A stretch of 64,000 nucleotides of DNA from VXYL01 sp965199915 (GCA_965199915.1 OZ241348.1:2170001-2234000), one strand, 5' to 3'; positions 41,959 through 50,752 are shown, numbered from the stretch's first letter. A program made the numbers and translations. Notes: a model not told the origin generated them from the letters alone.

Positions 41959-44900
41959 CTAGGAGAGCGGCGCGAACATCCGCTCCTTGAAGAGCGGCTC
42001 CAACGCCTGCGCGCCGTCGAGGAAGCAGATGCCGTTGGCGTACACGGCATCCGCGCCGTCGGCGAGCCTCTCGGCAATGATGAACTGCTGATCGCGGCGG
42101 TAGTCCGCCGGCTCCCAGCCTTCGGTGGTGCGCCAGATGACCACGACCTCCTGACCGTCCGCCGTACCGCGGTAGACGAGGTACTTGCGCTCGTCGTCGT
42201 AGACCACCTTGCGCGTTCGCACCTTGAGGCCGAGCAGGTAGTTGAACGTCTCCGCCACGTCCGCCCGTTCCGAACCACCGTTGCCGTTGGCGTAGGTGGC
42301 AAGGCGATAGTCGAAGGGACGCGAGAGCTGCTCGATGTTCAGCAGCGTGGCGCTGTCCCGCGTCTCCCACTCGAGCATGTACTTGATGACGTAGTCCTCG
42401 AGGTCCATCGCCCGCTGCACGCCAGCCTCGGCGAACTCGATGTTGTTGAGGGCGTCCTCGTAGCTCTCCAAGCGAAGATATTTGACGATGCGCGGCGCGC
42501 GCGCCGTTGCTTCCTCGCTTGGCGCTTGTGGGCGGCCGGCGTTCCATTCCGGCGAGAACATGACCTTCTTGACCCGCGGCAGCACTACGTCCTTGAAGTG
42601 TTCGCCCATCTCCATGAGCACGAATCGTCGGTGCCCGCCGTCTTCGCGGTTCAGATTCGCCACCGCGTGGGCGGTGGTGCCCGAACCCGCGAAGAAGTCC
42701 AGCACCGTGGCGTCCCCGGCACAGCCAGATGCGCGAAGGCAGTCTTCGACAAGCGGTACGGCCTTGGCGAAGTCAAAGTTCTTCTCGCCGAACAGGTCCT
42801 TGAGTGATCTTGGCCCGCGATTCGCCGAGGCGTACTTGCTGTCGTGCCACCAAGTGCTCGGAGTGGCTTGGTCGTCGGCGCGAATCTTGAAGTCGATCTC
42901 GATTCCTTCAGCCGTTCGCCGAACCCTGTAGTCGGCTGGCGAGTCCGCAACGGTCTCTGGGCCCCTGTGCCAGCGCTTCTCGACCCGTTGTCCGTCTTCG
43001 TCTACTACCGGCCAGATTGCTACTTCCGCTTCGGACGGCGACTCGATGACATCGTAGCCTTGTTCGTCGTCATCCCAACGCAGCTCGGGAACGCGGATCG
43101 AGTCGTCGCGATCGACGTAGATTGGATAGAAGAGCTTCGGTCGGTCTTCGCGCCTGTCTCCTGATCCGTGTCGCCTGAGGTTGTTCCAGGCGTACCTGCC
43201 GTCGTCATCCTCAAGTGGGTAACGGTCAAGCTGACTTTCGGAGCGACGCAACGGGCTAGGTGAAGACGACTCATCGCCGAAGAAGAATGCGTATTCGTGG
43301 CTCGGCGAAAACCGGCCCTTGGACTTGCGCCCGGCAGGATTGGAGCGCACGGCCACCACGCCGAGCTCGACCTCGAACAACTGCTGCATCAGCAGGCGCA
43401 GGCGCGATGCTTCCTCGTCGTCGATGGCGACGCACGCCACGCCGCCTTGCGTCAGCCACGACTTGGCCGCGGGGAGCCGATCCGCCATCAAGGACAGCCA
43501 GGCCGAATTCTTGTAGTCGTTCTTGTAGAGGATGGCCGACGCATCGGTGTTGTAGGGCGGATCGAGATAGACGCACTGGGCGGCGCCGCGATAGCGCTGG
43601 CCAAGCAGACCAAGCGCTTGAAAGTTCTCCGACTGCACAAGCACGCCGTCGGTCAGCTCATCAAGGTCGTTGGCTTCCGAGAGCGATGCAAGCAGCTCGT
43701 CGCAGAAGCGCTCGTCGAAGTGCGCCGTGTCCAGCACTAGCGACGGGTGATCGGCCAAGAACTCGACGCGCTTGGCGGTTTTGTTCTTGGCCGAACTGGC
43801 GTGGTTGAAGAGCGTGGTCTCCGCTTCGTCAATGGCGTAGAGGCGCTTCCATTCTTCCCACTGCGCCTCACACTTGGCGATCTCGGCGTGGAAGCGGGCA
43901 TCGATCACGCGCAGCGAGATGCAGTACTGCGCGTCCGTCACGAACTTGCGCTTCTCCCAGATCGTCTTCTGGAAGGTTTCCACTTGGGAGAGGAAGTCGA
44001 TCACTTGGCCGGCCGCCATCTTCATCAGTTGCAGCATCTGGAACCAGCCCCGCGCCCAGCCTTCGGCGGTGATGGGGTCGGTGGTTTCCACGCCGTCGAT
44101 GTTCAGCACTTCGTTCTTCAGGTAGAAATCGAACTCGCGGCTGAGAAAGCCCTTCAAGTCCTTGTGGATGAAGAAGTCCGTGGTGTTGCGCCGGGTGTAG
44201 CGGCGCATGTGGTACTCGAACAGCGTCACCGGCTTCTCGCCGTTGCGGTGGCGCTCGTTGGCGACGGCCGTCAATGGCACATCGTCAAGGTGGTTTGGCA
44301 GGGCCTCCACCGCCCGTGCGATCAACGCTTCCTGCAGGTGGTTCTGGCCGTTCTTCGCCTTGTCGGCGCTCGTCGCCGGCCGAAACTCGAAGGGAATGTG
44401 CAGTTCCCGCGCTTCGTTGCGCCATTCGGCCTCGGCAAGGCGCGGAAAGAAGTAGCGCTTCTCGCCCTTCACGTTGCCTTGCTCCACGTCGGCATCCACC
44501 ACGGCGAAGCGCACCGTGACATCGCCGGCCTTGAAGGCATAGTCGCGGAAGTGCTCGCCGGTCTTCACGTAGTACTGGTCCTTGTTGGCCCAGTGCAGAA
44601 GCACCTCCTCGCCGTTGTAGGGGATGGCGTAGCGCTCGCGGCGGGAGTAGCGGCGCTTGGGGACGACGTCGCCGTCGTCGTAGTAGCGGCTGAAGAAGCC
44701 GTACAGGTGCTGGTAGAGGGTGGCCTGGGCCGCGCCGATGTCCGGCCCGTGAGCCACATGCCACTCTTGGCGGCGCTTCAGGCCGAGGTAGCGCTCGCCG
44801 AGCGGCGTCTCGTGGAAGGCCCGCTGGAGGTTGCCGTCGCTGTCGAGGGTTTTGGGGCCGAGCTTCTCGACAACATCCTCTCGCACCCGACCAAGCTGCT

Positions 44901-45099
44901 CTGCGACGAGCGCCTGTTCCAGCAGCGCCCCCTGGGAGAGTTCGTCCTCGATCAGCGTCGGCAGATCCTCGGCGATGTAGCGCTCGATCACGATGCGCTT
45001 GTGGTTCATGATCCGGTAGATGCCGAAATCCAGGTCCGCGCTGTCGAACTGAAACAGCTCGCGCAGCAGCGCTTGGAACCGCGCCTGATGTTCGCTCAT
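41959..45099 (-). CDS. Type III-like DNA methyltransferase (Mod) subunit
   Basis: 1046 residues from ATG. The catalytic motif DPPYNTD is near residue 508 and the SAM-binding FFAGSGTT near 803, so the order (DPPY first) is that of beta-class amino-methyltransferases, as in type III Mod. The N-terminal 450 residues (FGIYRIMNHKRIVIERYI, YEYHMRRYTRRNTTDFFIHKDL) are a large extra domain typical of the longer Mod proteins. Between the motifs is a target-recognition region with AYAWNN-like and aromatic-rich stretches, visibly lower in G+C (about 42.8-43.3 kb), as expected for a recombining specificity domain. It modifies adenine and partners Res. Confidence 0.88.
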   Translation of the reverse strand: MSEHQARFQALLRELFQFDSADLDFGIYRIMNHKRIVIERYIAEDLPTLIEDELSQGALLEQALVAEQLGRVREDVVEKLGPKTLDSDGNLQRAFHETPLGERYLGLKRRQEWHVAHGPDIGAAQATLYQHLYGFFSRYYDDGDVVPKRRYSRRERYAIPYNGEEVLLHWANKDQYYVKTGEHFRDYAFKAGDVTVRFAVVDADVEQGNVKGEKRYFFPRLAEAEWRNEARELHIPFEFRPATSADKAKNGQNHLQEALIARAVEALPNHLDDVPLTAVANERHRNGEKPVTLFEYHMRRYTRRNTTDFFIHKDLKGFLSREFDFYLKNEVLNIDGVETTDPITAEGWARGWFQMLQLMKMAAGQVIDFLSQVETFQKTIWEKRKFVTDAQYCISLRVIDARFHAEIAKCEAQWEEWKRLYAIDEAETTLFNHASSAKNKTAKRVEFLADHPSLVLDTAHFDERFCDELLASLSEANDLDELTDGVLVQSENFQALGLLGQRYRGAAQCVYLDPPYNTDASAILYKNDYKNSAWLSLMADRLPAAKSWLTQGGVACVAIDDEEASRLRLLMQQLFEVELGVVAVRSNPAGRKSKGRFSPSHEYAFFFGDESSSPSPLRRSESQLDRYPLEDDDGRYAWNNLRRHGSGDRREDRPKLFYPIYVDRDDSIRVPELRWDDDEQGYDVIESPSEAEVAIWPVVDEDGQRVEKRWHRGPETVADSPADYRVRRTAEGIEIDFKIRADDQATPSTWWHDSKYASANRGPRSLKDLFGEKNFDFAKAVPLVEDCLRASGCAGDATVLDFFAGSGTTAHAVANLNREDGGHRRFVLMEMGEHFKDVVLPRVKKVMFSPEWNAGRPQAPSEEATARAPRIVKYLRLESYEDALNNIEFAEAGVQRAMDLEDYVIKYMLEWETRDSATLLNIEQLSRPFDYRLATYANGNGGSERADVAETFNYLLGLKVRTRKVVYDDERKYLVYRGTADGQEVVVIWRTTEGWEPADYRRDQQFIIAERLADGADAVYANGICFLDGAQALEPLFKERMFAPLS

Positions 45100-45314
45100 G
45101 GATCGCTCCGCAACGGCACACGCAAGGCCGCCGATTCAGCCTGCAACGTCGCCTTCCAAGCCCACGACTTGGGGCTTGAAAGAGGCGGGTTACCGTAGCC
45201 GTTCGCGGCATGGGGCGTCAACGGAGCATATGTGTACGATTGTGTACGAGGGCCGGATGGCGTGCCGCGCGTCACGTTGGCATGGCTCCGCAGCACACCC
45301 AGTTTCGATGCCAT
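45096..45314 (-). CDS. Possible small ORF coupled to mod, unknown
   Basis: 72 codons from an ATG preceded closely by AAGG. The TGA overlaps the mod start (ATGA), a layout used by truly coupled genes in this window. The translation (start MASKLGVLRSHANVT; later NGYGNPPLSSPKSWAW) shows no family, and its composition is not convincing. It may be only the untranslated leader. Confidence 0.25.
   Translation of the reverse strand: MASKLGVLRSHANVTRGTPSGPRTQSYTYAPLTPHAANGYGNPPLSSPKSWAWKATLQAESAALRVPLRSDP
45231..45249. repeat. Direct repeat TGTGTACGA, two copies 10 bases apart
   Basis: The 9-base unit occurs at 45231-45239 and 45241-45249, one helical turn apart, about 135 bases upstream of the mod start. 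The spacing would suit a protein binding one face of the DNA, but no regulator gene is present. Confidence 0.4.
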
Positions 45315-45380
45315 CCTTGACCCTCAAGTAAAGAAACTTACATTGCGGCCGACGCTATTCAACTATATTGGCTTATCCTT

Positions 45381-45408
45381 TCATTGGGCGCAGGTCATTG
45401 GGCGCAGG
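45381..45408. repeat. 14-bp perfect tandem duplication
   Basis: TCATTGGGCGCAGG is repeated head to tail at 45381-45394 and 45395-45408. Confidence 0.8.
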
Positions 45409-45487
45409 CTCGTTTGGACGGTCACTCTTGGCGGCCATCGTGTGAGCGCACGGTGCGCCGGATGCGGCATGGCTCGAAAACGCGCCC

Positions 45488-45685
45488 CTATGAGATCGCG
45501 GCCGTGATGCGGTCCGACACTTGGTCCAACAACCCCAAGACGCCACCTTCGAGCAGCGCGATGACCACGCCCAATATCGCGATGACGCCTAGCGCGAGCA
45601 ACGCGTACTCCACCGAGGAAACGCCCCGCTGCCTCGCCGGGCCCGCTGCCTTGGGCGGCCCGGCGCGGTTCTTGGCGACGACCAT
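45488..45685 (-). CDS. Flp/Fap-type pilin-like small protein
   Basis: 65 residues from an ATG with GGAGG upstream. A basic leader (KNRAGPPKAAGPARQRG) is followed by VSSVEYALLALGVIAILGVVIALLEG. The G-x-x-x-x-E-Y arrangement at the start of the hydrophobic segment is the cleavage and assembly motif of Flp prepilins. Flp pilins form tight-adherence fibres, but no tad/cpa secretion genes are in the window. The gene may be an orphan pilin or a small membrane peptide of other function. It is divergent from the RDD gene. Confidence 0.65.
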   Translation of the reverse strand: MVVAKNRAGPPKAAGPARQRGVSSVEYALLALGVIAILGVVIALLEGGVLGLLDQVSDRITAAIS

Positions 45686-45801
45686 CCGGCCCCTCCGTGC
45701 GGCGTCCTCGACCCGAATGCGCATTGATACGACAGTTCCGCCTGCAACGCAAGCAGGGCGGCACCGGGGCGCCGGGGCCCGTCGCGTCAACGCGCCTCGG
45801 C

Positions 45802-46293
45802 GTGTCCGCTGAAACGACACGCCGCGCCGCCATCGCCCCGTTGCGCTTCCGGCTGGCGGCGATGGCCTACGACGCCTTGGTGGTGCTGGGAATGTGGGTG
45901 CTTACCGTGGTCGCCTTGGTCAGGATCACTGGCGATGCGGTGGTGGGCGCGTGGGTGCAGAGCGTCCTGTTCTTGGAACTCTACGCCCTGCTCGCGTATT
46001 GCTGGTGCAAGCGCGGGCAAACGCTCGGCATGTTGGCGTGGCGGCTGCGCTTGGTGTCTTGCGCGCCGCGGCCGCCGGGCGGGGATGCCGCGCCGCTCGG
46101 CACGGAGACGCGGGTGACGCCGGCGCAGGCGTTGCGGCGCTTCGCCGCCGGCCTCGCGAGCTTCGCGGCCCTGGGCTTGGGCTTCTGCTGGATGTGGTTC
46201 GACCGGGAGCGAAAGTCCTGGCCGGATCGTTTTTCGCGCAGCATCATCGTCCGCGAAGGGCGCGGGGCCCGCGGCGGGCGCAAGCGACGTTGA
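45802..46293 (+). CDS. RDD-family membrane protein
   Basis: 163 residues from a GTG; the frame is open further upstream. The RDD pattern is seen: an arginine-containing start (TTRRAAIAPLRFRLAAMAYD), two helices (VLGMWVLTVVALVRI, SVLFLELYALLAYCW), the GQTLGMLAWRLRLV loop and a final helix before WPDRFSRSIIV. RDD proteins are small membrane proteins, some of which act in ion transport; the function here is unknown. Only about 116 bases separate it from the divergent pilin gene. Confidence 0.82.
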   Translation: MSAETTRRAAIAPLRFRLAAMAYDALVVLGMWVLTVVALVRITGDAVVGAWVQSVLFLELYALLAYCWCKRGQTLGMLAWRLRLVSCAPRPPGGDAAPLGTETRVTPAQALRRFAAGLASFAALGLGFCWMWFDRERKSWPDRFSRSIIVREGRGARGGRKRR

Positions 46294-46323
46294 TGCCCGT
46301 GTGCTTGCGTCCCGCCGTGCTGC

Positions 46324-47580
46324 TCAGACGTCGAACGCCGGGAGCTTCTGGGCCACCGCGGCCCCGCGCAGCGTGGCGTACTGCGGCAATCCGTTCTCGA
46401 ATGGCGGCGGCGCTTCGCCGTTGATGAGCGGCGCCAAGTAGCGCCGCGCCGCCTCGGTAACGCCGAGGCCGTCCCTTTGGATGAACTCCGCCGGCAGGTG
46501 GCGCTCCACATTGGCCACATCGGCAAGCGGCGCTTCGCCGAGCGTCCAGCGGTAGGGCGCGTCGGACGCGCGCACGATGGTGGCCATCACGCCGCCGCGC
46601 CCGGCCAGCGCCAGTTCCACGGCGTGGCGCCCCACCGCGTACGCCTGTTCCACGTCCGTGGCCGAGGCGATGTGGCGGGCGGCGCGTTGCAGGTAGTCCG
46701 CCACCGCCCAGTGCGCCTTGTAGCCGAGCCGGTCGCGCACCAGCGCCGCCAACACCGGCGCCACGCCGCCAAGCTGCGCGTGGCCGAAGGCGTCCGTGCC
46801 GCCAGCGTCGGCGAGGAAGCGTCCGTCCGCGTGGCGCGCCCCTTCGGACGCCACGATCACGCAGTAGCCACCCAGCCGCACGGTGGCGCGGGTCTTTTCC
46901 AAGAAGGCGTCGGCTTCGAACGGCGCCTCCGGCAGCACGATGACGTGCGGCGCGTCTTCCGCAGTGCGCTGCGCGAGCGCGCCGGCGGCGGCGATCCAGC
47001 CCGCGTGGCGGCCCATCACCTCCAAGATGAACACGCGCGTGGAGGTCGCGCACATGGACGCCACGTCCAACGCCGTCTCGCGCACCGAGACCGCCACGTA
47101 TTTGGCCACGGAGCCGAAGCCGGGGCAGGTGTCCGTGCAAGGCAGGTCGTTGTCCACCGTCTTGGGGACGCCAACGCAGACGACGGGGTAGCCAAGCCGC
47201 TCGCCAATCTGCGAGACCTTGTGCGCGGTGTCCTGCGAATCGCCGCCGCCGTTGTAGAAGAAATAGCCGATGTCGTGGGCGCGGAACACGTCGATCAGGC
47301 GTTCGTATTCGCGGGCGTTGGCTTCCAAGGAGGCGAGTTTGTAGCGGCAGGAGCCGAACGCGCCGCCGGGCGTCCAACGCAAGGCGGCGATGGCGTCGGC
47401 GGACTCCGCGCCGGTGTCGATCAGCTCTTCGCGCAGCGCCCCCAGGATGCCGTTTCGCCCGGCGAACACCGTGCCAATGCGCTGCGGATGCCGCCGCGCG
47501 GTCTCGATGACGCCGCAGGCGCTCGCGTTGATGACGGCGGTGACACCGCCGGATTGGGCGTAAAAGGCGTTTCGCGGCAT
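46324..47580 (-). CDS. pfp: Pyrophosphate-type 6-phosphofructokinase
   Basis: 418 residues from ATG. The phosphoryl-donor loop reads YNGGGDSQDTA, and the PKTVDNDL motif carries the lysine that, with the acidic loop, marks PPi-dependent enzymes rather than ATP-dependent PfkA. Later blocks are TCPGFGSVAKY, EVMGRHAGWIAAA (substrate binding) and VIVASEGA. The first loop is normally GGDDS in PPi enzymes; here it is GGGDS, so donor use should be checked. It phosphorylates fructose 6-phosphate reversibly. It is divergent from the small basic protein gene. Confidence 0.88.
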   Translation of the reverse strand: MPRNAFYAQSGGVTAVINASACGVIETARRHPQRIGTVFAGRNGILGALREELIDTGAESADAIAALRWTPGGAFGSCRYKLASLEANAREYERLIDVFRAHDIGYFFYNGGGDSQDTAHKVSQIGERLGYPVVCVGVPKTVDNDLPCTDTCPGFGSVAKYVAVSVRETALDVASMCATSTRVFILEVMGRHAGWIAAAGALAQRTAEDAPHVIVLPEAPFEADAFLEKTRATVRLGGYCVIVASEGARHADGRFLADAGGTDAFGHAQLGGVAPVLAALVRDRLGYKAHWAVADYLQRAARHIASATDVEQAYAVGRHAVELALAGRGGVMATIVRASDAPYRWTLGEAPLADVANVERHLPAEFIQRDGLGVTEAARRYLAPLINGEAPPPFENGLPQYATLRGAAVAQKLPAFDV

Positions 47581-47737
47581 CGTGGCGCGTTCCCCAGGTG
47601 CGGACTGACGCGGCATTGTCGCAGGATTGCGGTGCCACATTCTTGGTAAGCTCCAGCAGCTATCTCCTATCTGGAACAGCACTTGAAGGAGAGTATCGGC
47701 AGTCGTCCGTGCTCAATTGAGTCCAAGGAGGAGAGCC

Positions 47738-47911
47738 ATGCGCCCGACACGAAATGCGAAGCCGCGGCGGCGTAGCGACCAATGGCCGATGTCCGGCCCT
47801 CCCGAAATCGCTCGCGCTCGCCGTAAGGAGGCAATCCGACAAGCGGGCATTGAAGCAGCGAAGGCTGCTGCGGAGGGTGGGCGAGAAAGGCTGCGGCAGG
47901 CCCTGTCCTAG
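47738..47911 (+). CDS. Small basic protein with a strong ribosome binding site, unknown
   Basis: 57 codons from an ATG that follows AAGGAGGAGAGCC, one of the best SD sequences in the window. The N-terminal half is rich in Arg/Lys (NAKPRRRSDQ), and the second half (IARARRKEAIRQAGIEAAKA) should be one amphipathic helix. No family is recognised. It may bind nucleic acid. It is transcribed divergently from the phosphofructokinase gene. The 252 bases after it show no gene. Confidence 0.5.
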   Translation: MRPTRNAKPRRRSDQWPMSGPPEIARARRKEAIRQAGIEAAKAAAEGGRERLRQALS

Positions 47912-48163
47912 CGGTTCGATTCCGAATTGACGTGGCAGATGGCGCGTCCGTCTGTCGTCGCCTCGGCATGTGCTACTTGAGGATGTGCCGCCCCGCAAGG
48001 TCACCGGTGTCCCGGTCGAGCGACGAAAGTCTGCCCACTGGAACGCACGTCATTTGGGAAGCGGCACACGCAGCCGTCTGCAAAACGGGCGACAGGGCCA
48101 CTTCCACCCTTGCCAGCGCGGCGTCTTGTCCAATGAGACGTGAGTGGGTGCGCCGCTTGGCGT

Positions 48164-48784
48164 TTAGCCGCCGGCCGCCCGGTCCGTCGGCGCACGCGGC
48201 TTGCGCTGCGCGGCCCGCGCCGGCCTGGCGTGCGATTTGCCCACCGCGGCCGGCACGGCAGCGACGCGGCTGGCGGGGCTGCGCGCTTGGGCGCCGTCGC
48301 CGCTCTCCCAGTAGCGGTCGCAGGCGGCGTCGAAGCGGGCACCGGAGGCCGGCGAGTGCGCGTGGCCGTTCCACAAGCCGACATCCTGCAACGCGCCGCG
48401 CTCGGCGTTGAGCACATGCAGGAACCGTGCGCGGGCGTGGGAAGCGCTCACGCCGTAGGCGAACTCCACGTCCACGCAGCCGACGTGGCAGGCGTCCATG
48501 CCGCGCACATGGTCTTGGGCCAAGGCGCAGATGGTCGTTTCCTCCAACCGCACTACCGTGTCTTGCGATGCGTCGGTGAGCGCGAAGTACTCGTCCGAAA
48601 TCAGGAGGTCGGACAAGCGGTCCACCCGGGCGTACAACGCCAGCGCCGTGTGCTGGGAGCGATCCATGCAGGTCGCGTAGCACTGCCCGACGGCCACGCG
48701 GCCTTCTTGGGGTTTGGTGAGGTTTTCGGCGGGCGTGGCGCAAGCCGCAAGCGCCACCGCCGCAATGATCAAGGGTGCTTTCAT
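48164..48784 (-). CDS. Predicted lipoprotein, unknown
   Basis: 206 residues from an ATG with AAGGA eight bases upstream. A lipobox is clear (IIAAVALAACATP), so the mature protein should be anchored to a membrane from Cys 15. The body has several cysteines in pairs (CYATC, then CALAQDH, CHVGCVD) that could form disulfides. The last 40 residues are Ala/Arg/Pro-rich and look disordered. No family is recognised. It is divergent from the biotin-carrier operon. Confidence 0.65.
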   Translation of the reverse strand: MKAPLIIAAVALAACATPAENLTKPQEGRVAVGQCYATCMDRSQHTALALYARVDRLSDLLISDEYFALTDASQDTVVRLEETTICALAQDHVRGMDACHVGCVDVEFAYGVSASHARARFLHVLNAERGALQDVGLWNGHAHSPASGARFDAACDRYWESGDGAQARSPASRVAAVPAAVGKSHARPARAAQRKPRAPTDRAAGG

Positions 48785-48933
48785 GGCGAATCCTTCGTGG
48801 GGATGTGTTGCGTTGCGAGGCACTCTAGCGAACGCGACGTGAACACAATCTGAACAAGGCACCGGTTTGGGGCTGCCCGCGGCCAACCGCGCCAAATGCG
48901 CTTGCCGCCCAACCAAACCACCGCGCCCGAATC

Positions 48934-48942
48934 TGCTATAAC
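48934..48942 (+). promoter_or_regulatory. Extended -10 promoter candidate for the carboxylase genes
   Basis: TG-C-TATAAC lies 33 bases before the ATG of the biotin-carrier gene, in the divergent gap. No good -35 box is seen, as is usual for extended -10 promoters. Confidence 0.4.
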
Positions 48943-48974
48943 CGCCGTTTGCGACTCACGGGGAGCGTTGCGGC

Positions 48975-49199
48975 ATGGTGCGCGTAAACATCCAAAGCGA
49001 GGTCACCGGCAATGTCTGGAAGGTGCAAGTGGCCGCGGGCGCCAGCGTTGAGGCGGGCGATGTGCTGCTCGTCTTGGAGTCCATGAAGATGGAGATTCCG
49101 GTGGAAGCGCCGGCGGCCGGCACGGTGGCCGAAATGCTGGTGCGGGAAAAGGACGCCGTGACGGAGAATCAACTGATCGCCGTTTTGGAAACCGCATGA
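48975..49199 (+). CDS. Biotin/lipoyl carrier protein (acyl-CoA carboxylase BCCP-like)
   Basis: 74 residues from ATG. The whole protein is a biotinyl domain: VRVNIQSEVTGNVWKV, then VLESMKMEIPVEAP with the biotin-accepting lysine in M-K-M, and AVTENQLIAVLET. It would carry the carboxyl group between a biotin carboxylase and the carboxyltransferase encoded next. The stop overlaps the start of that gene (ATGA). No biotin carboxylase gene is nearby. Confidence 0.9.
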   Translation: MVRVNIQSEVTGNVWKVQVAAGASVEAGDVLLVLESMKMEIPVEAPAAGTVAEMLVREKDAVTENQLIAVLETA

Positions 49200-50752
49200 G
49201 CTGGGAGGACGAGGCCGGCGAAATCCGCCGCCGGCGCCGGCTGGCCAAGCAACAGGGCGGCAAGGAAGGCATCGCCAAGCAGCATGCGCGCGGGCGTCTC
49301 ACCATTCGGGAGCGCATCGACGCGCTGCTCGATGCGGGTTCGTTTCAAGAGCAAGGCCAGGCCACCGCCATCCCGGACTACGACGAGAACGACCGGTTGA
49401 CGGGTTTCGTGCCGGCCAACTACGTGCTCGGCTTCGGGCGCATCGACGGCCGCCGCGTGGTGGTGGGCGGCGAGGATTTCACCTTGAAGGGCGGTTCGCC
49501 CAACGCCGCGGGTTTGCGCAAGAGCGTCTACGCCGAGCACTTGGCGGTTCAATACAAGGCGCCCTTGGTGCGCTCGTTGGAAGGCGGCGGCGGCAGCGTG
49601 CGTGGCGGCGGCGGGCGGCGTGGCGGCACGGTGGGCGAACCGGTGTTCGCGGCGCCCCGGTTTCGCATCATCGCGGACGCGATGGGCCAGGTGCCGGTGG
49701 TGTCCATGGCCGCCGGCGCGGTGGCCGGATTTCCCGCCGGGCGGCTCGTGGCGTCGCACTTCTCGGTGATGACGCGGCACACCGCGCAGGTGATGATCGG
49801 CGGCCCGGCGCTGGTGGAGCGCGCCTTGGGCGCGCGCCTCTCCAAGGACGCCCTCGGCGGCGCCGCCATCCACGCCAAGAGCGGCATCGTGGACAACGTG
49901 GCCGAGGACGAGCACGCGATGTTCGCGCAAGTGCGGCGTTTCTTGAGCTATCTGCCCTCGAATGTCCACCAACGCGCGCCGCGCGTCGACTCGGACGACG
50001 ACCCGGAGCGCATGGAGGAGGAGCTCGTCCGCGCCGTGCCGCGCGATTCCAACGCGCCCTTCGACATGCGCGAAATCTTGGAGATGGTGTTCGACCACGG
50101 CTCGCTGTTCGAGCTCTCCCGCGACTACGGGGCAAGCCAGATCGCCGCCTTGGCGCGCCTCGACGGCCAGCCGGTGGGCGTGCTCGCCAACGACAACCGC
50201 GTGTACGCCGGGGCGATGACGGCCGCCGCGGGCCAGAAGTACCGCCGTTTTGTGGAACTGTGCGACACCTTCCACTTGCCCGTGGTCAACTTCGTCGACC
50301 AGCCGGGCTTCATGATCGGCCCGGAGGCGGAGCGCGACGGCACCATCCGCTACGGCATGGCGGCGGTGTGCGCCGCGGCCCAGGCGAGCGTGCCCTGGGC
50401 GGCGATTCAGGTTCACAAAGGCTTCGGCGTGGCCACCGCCGCGCACTACGCGCCCAACAACTACGTGCTGGCGTGGCCGTCCGTGGAATCCGGCGCCCTG
50501 CCGTTGGAAGGCGGCGTCGCGGTGGCCTACCACCGCGAGATCGCCGCCGCCGCGGACCCGGACGCCAAACGCCAGGAACTGGAGGACCGCCTGCGCAGCG
50601 CCCGCTCGCCCTACCCGCGCGCCGAGTCGTTCGCCGTTCACGAATTGATCGACCCGCGCGAGACGCGCCCCATGCTGTGCCGCTGGGTGGACTGGATTCA
50701 ACCGCTGCTCGAAGACCTCAAGGGCCCCACCACGTTTCCGATGCGGCCTTGA
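49196..50752 (+). CDS. Acyl-CoA carboxylase carboxyltransferase subunit
   Basis: 518 residues from ATG. The crotonase-like two-half fold of PccB/MccB is present: KQHARGRLTIRERIDALLD near the start, then GRRVVVGGEDFTLKGGS, VSMAAGAVAGFPA, and in the second half PVVNFVDQPGFMIGPEAE and the closing LIDPRETRPML. Residues about 130-145 form an unusual Gly/Arg loop (GGGGSVRGGGGRRGG). It transfers CO2 from biotin to an acyl-CoA, perhaps propionyl- or a branched acyl-CoA. It is translationally coupled to the biotin carrier. Confidence 0.9.
   Translation: MSWEDEAGEIRRRRRLAKQQGGKEGIAKQHARGRLTIRERIDALLDAGSFQEQGQATAIPDYDENDRLTGFVPANYVLGFGRIDGRRVVVGGEDFTLKGGSPNAAGLRKSVYAEHLAVQYKAPLVRSLEGGGGSVRGGGGRRGGTVGEPVFAAPRFRIIADAMGQVPVVSMAAGAVAGFPAGRLVASHFSVMTRHTAQVMIGGPALVERALGARLSKDALGGAAIHAKSGIVDNVAEDEHAMFAQVRRFLSYLPSNVHQRAPRVDSDDDPERMEEELVRAVPRDSNAPFDMREILEMVFDHGSLFELSRDYGASQIAALARLDGQPVGVLANDNRVYAGAMTAAAGQKYRRFVELCDTFHLPVVNFVDQPGFMIGPEAERDGTIRYGMAAVCAAAQASVPWAAIQVHKGFGVATAAHYAPNNYVLAWPSVESGALPLEGGVAVAYHREIAAAADPDAKRQELEDRLRSARSPYPRAESFAVHELIDPRETRPMLCRWVDWIQPLLEDLKGPTTFPMRP

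Larger units (their letters stand above)
45100..45487. other. 388-base region between mod and the pilin gene
   Basis: It contains the possible small ORF above, a CAAGCCC/GGGCTTG stem (45157-45178), two direct TGTGTACGA repeats (45231-45249) and a 14-bp tandem duplication TCATTGGGCGCAGG (45381-45408). A patch near 45330-45380 is AT-rich and is the likely place for a mod promoter on the minus strand, though no strong box was found. Confidence 0.4.

Noticed and set aside
47905..47930. A tRNA T-loop-like string GGTTCGATTCC
   Set aside because: The flanking bases do not form the T stem, and no anticodon arm or acceptor stem could be folded around it.
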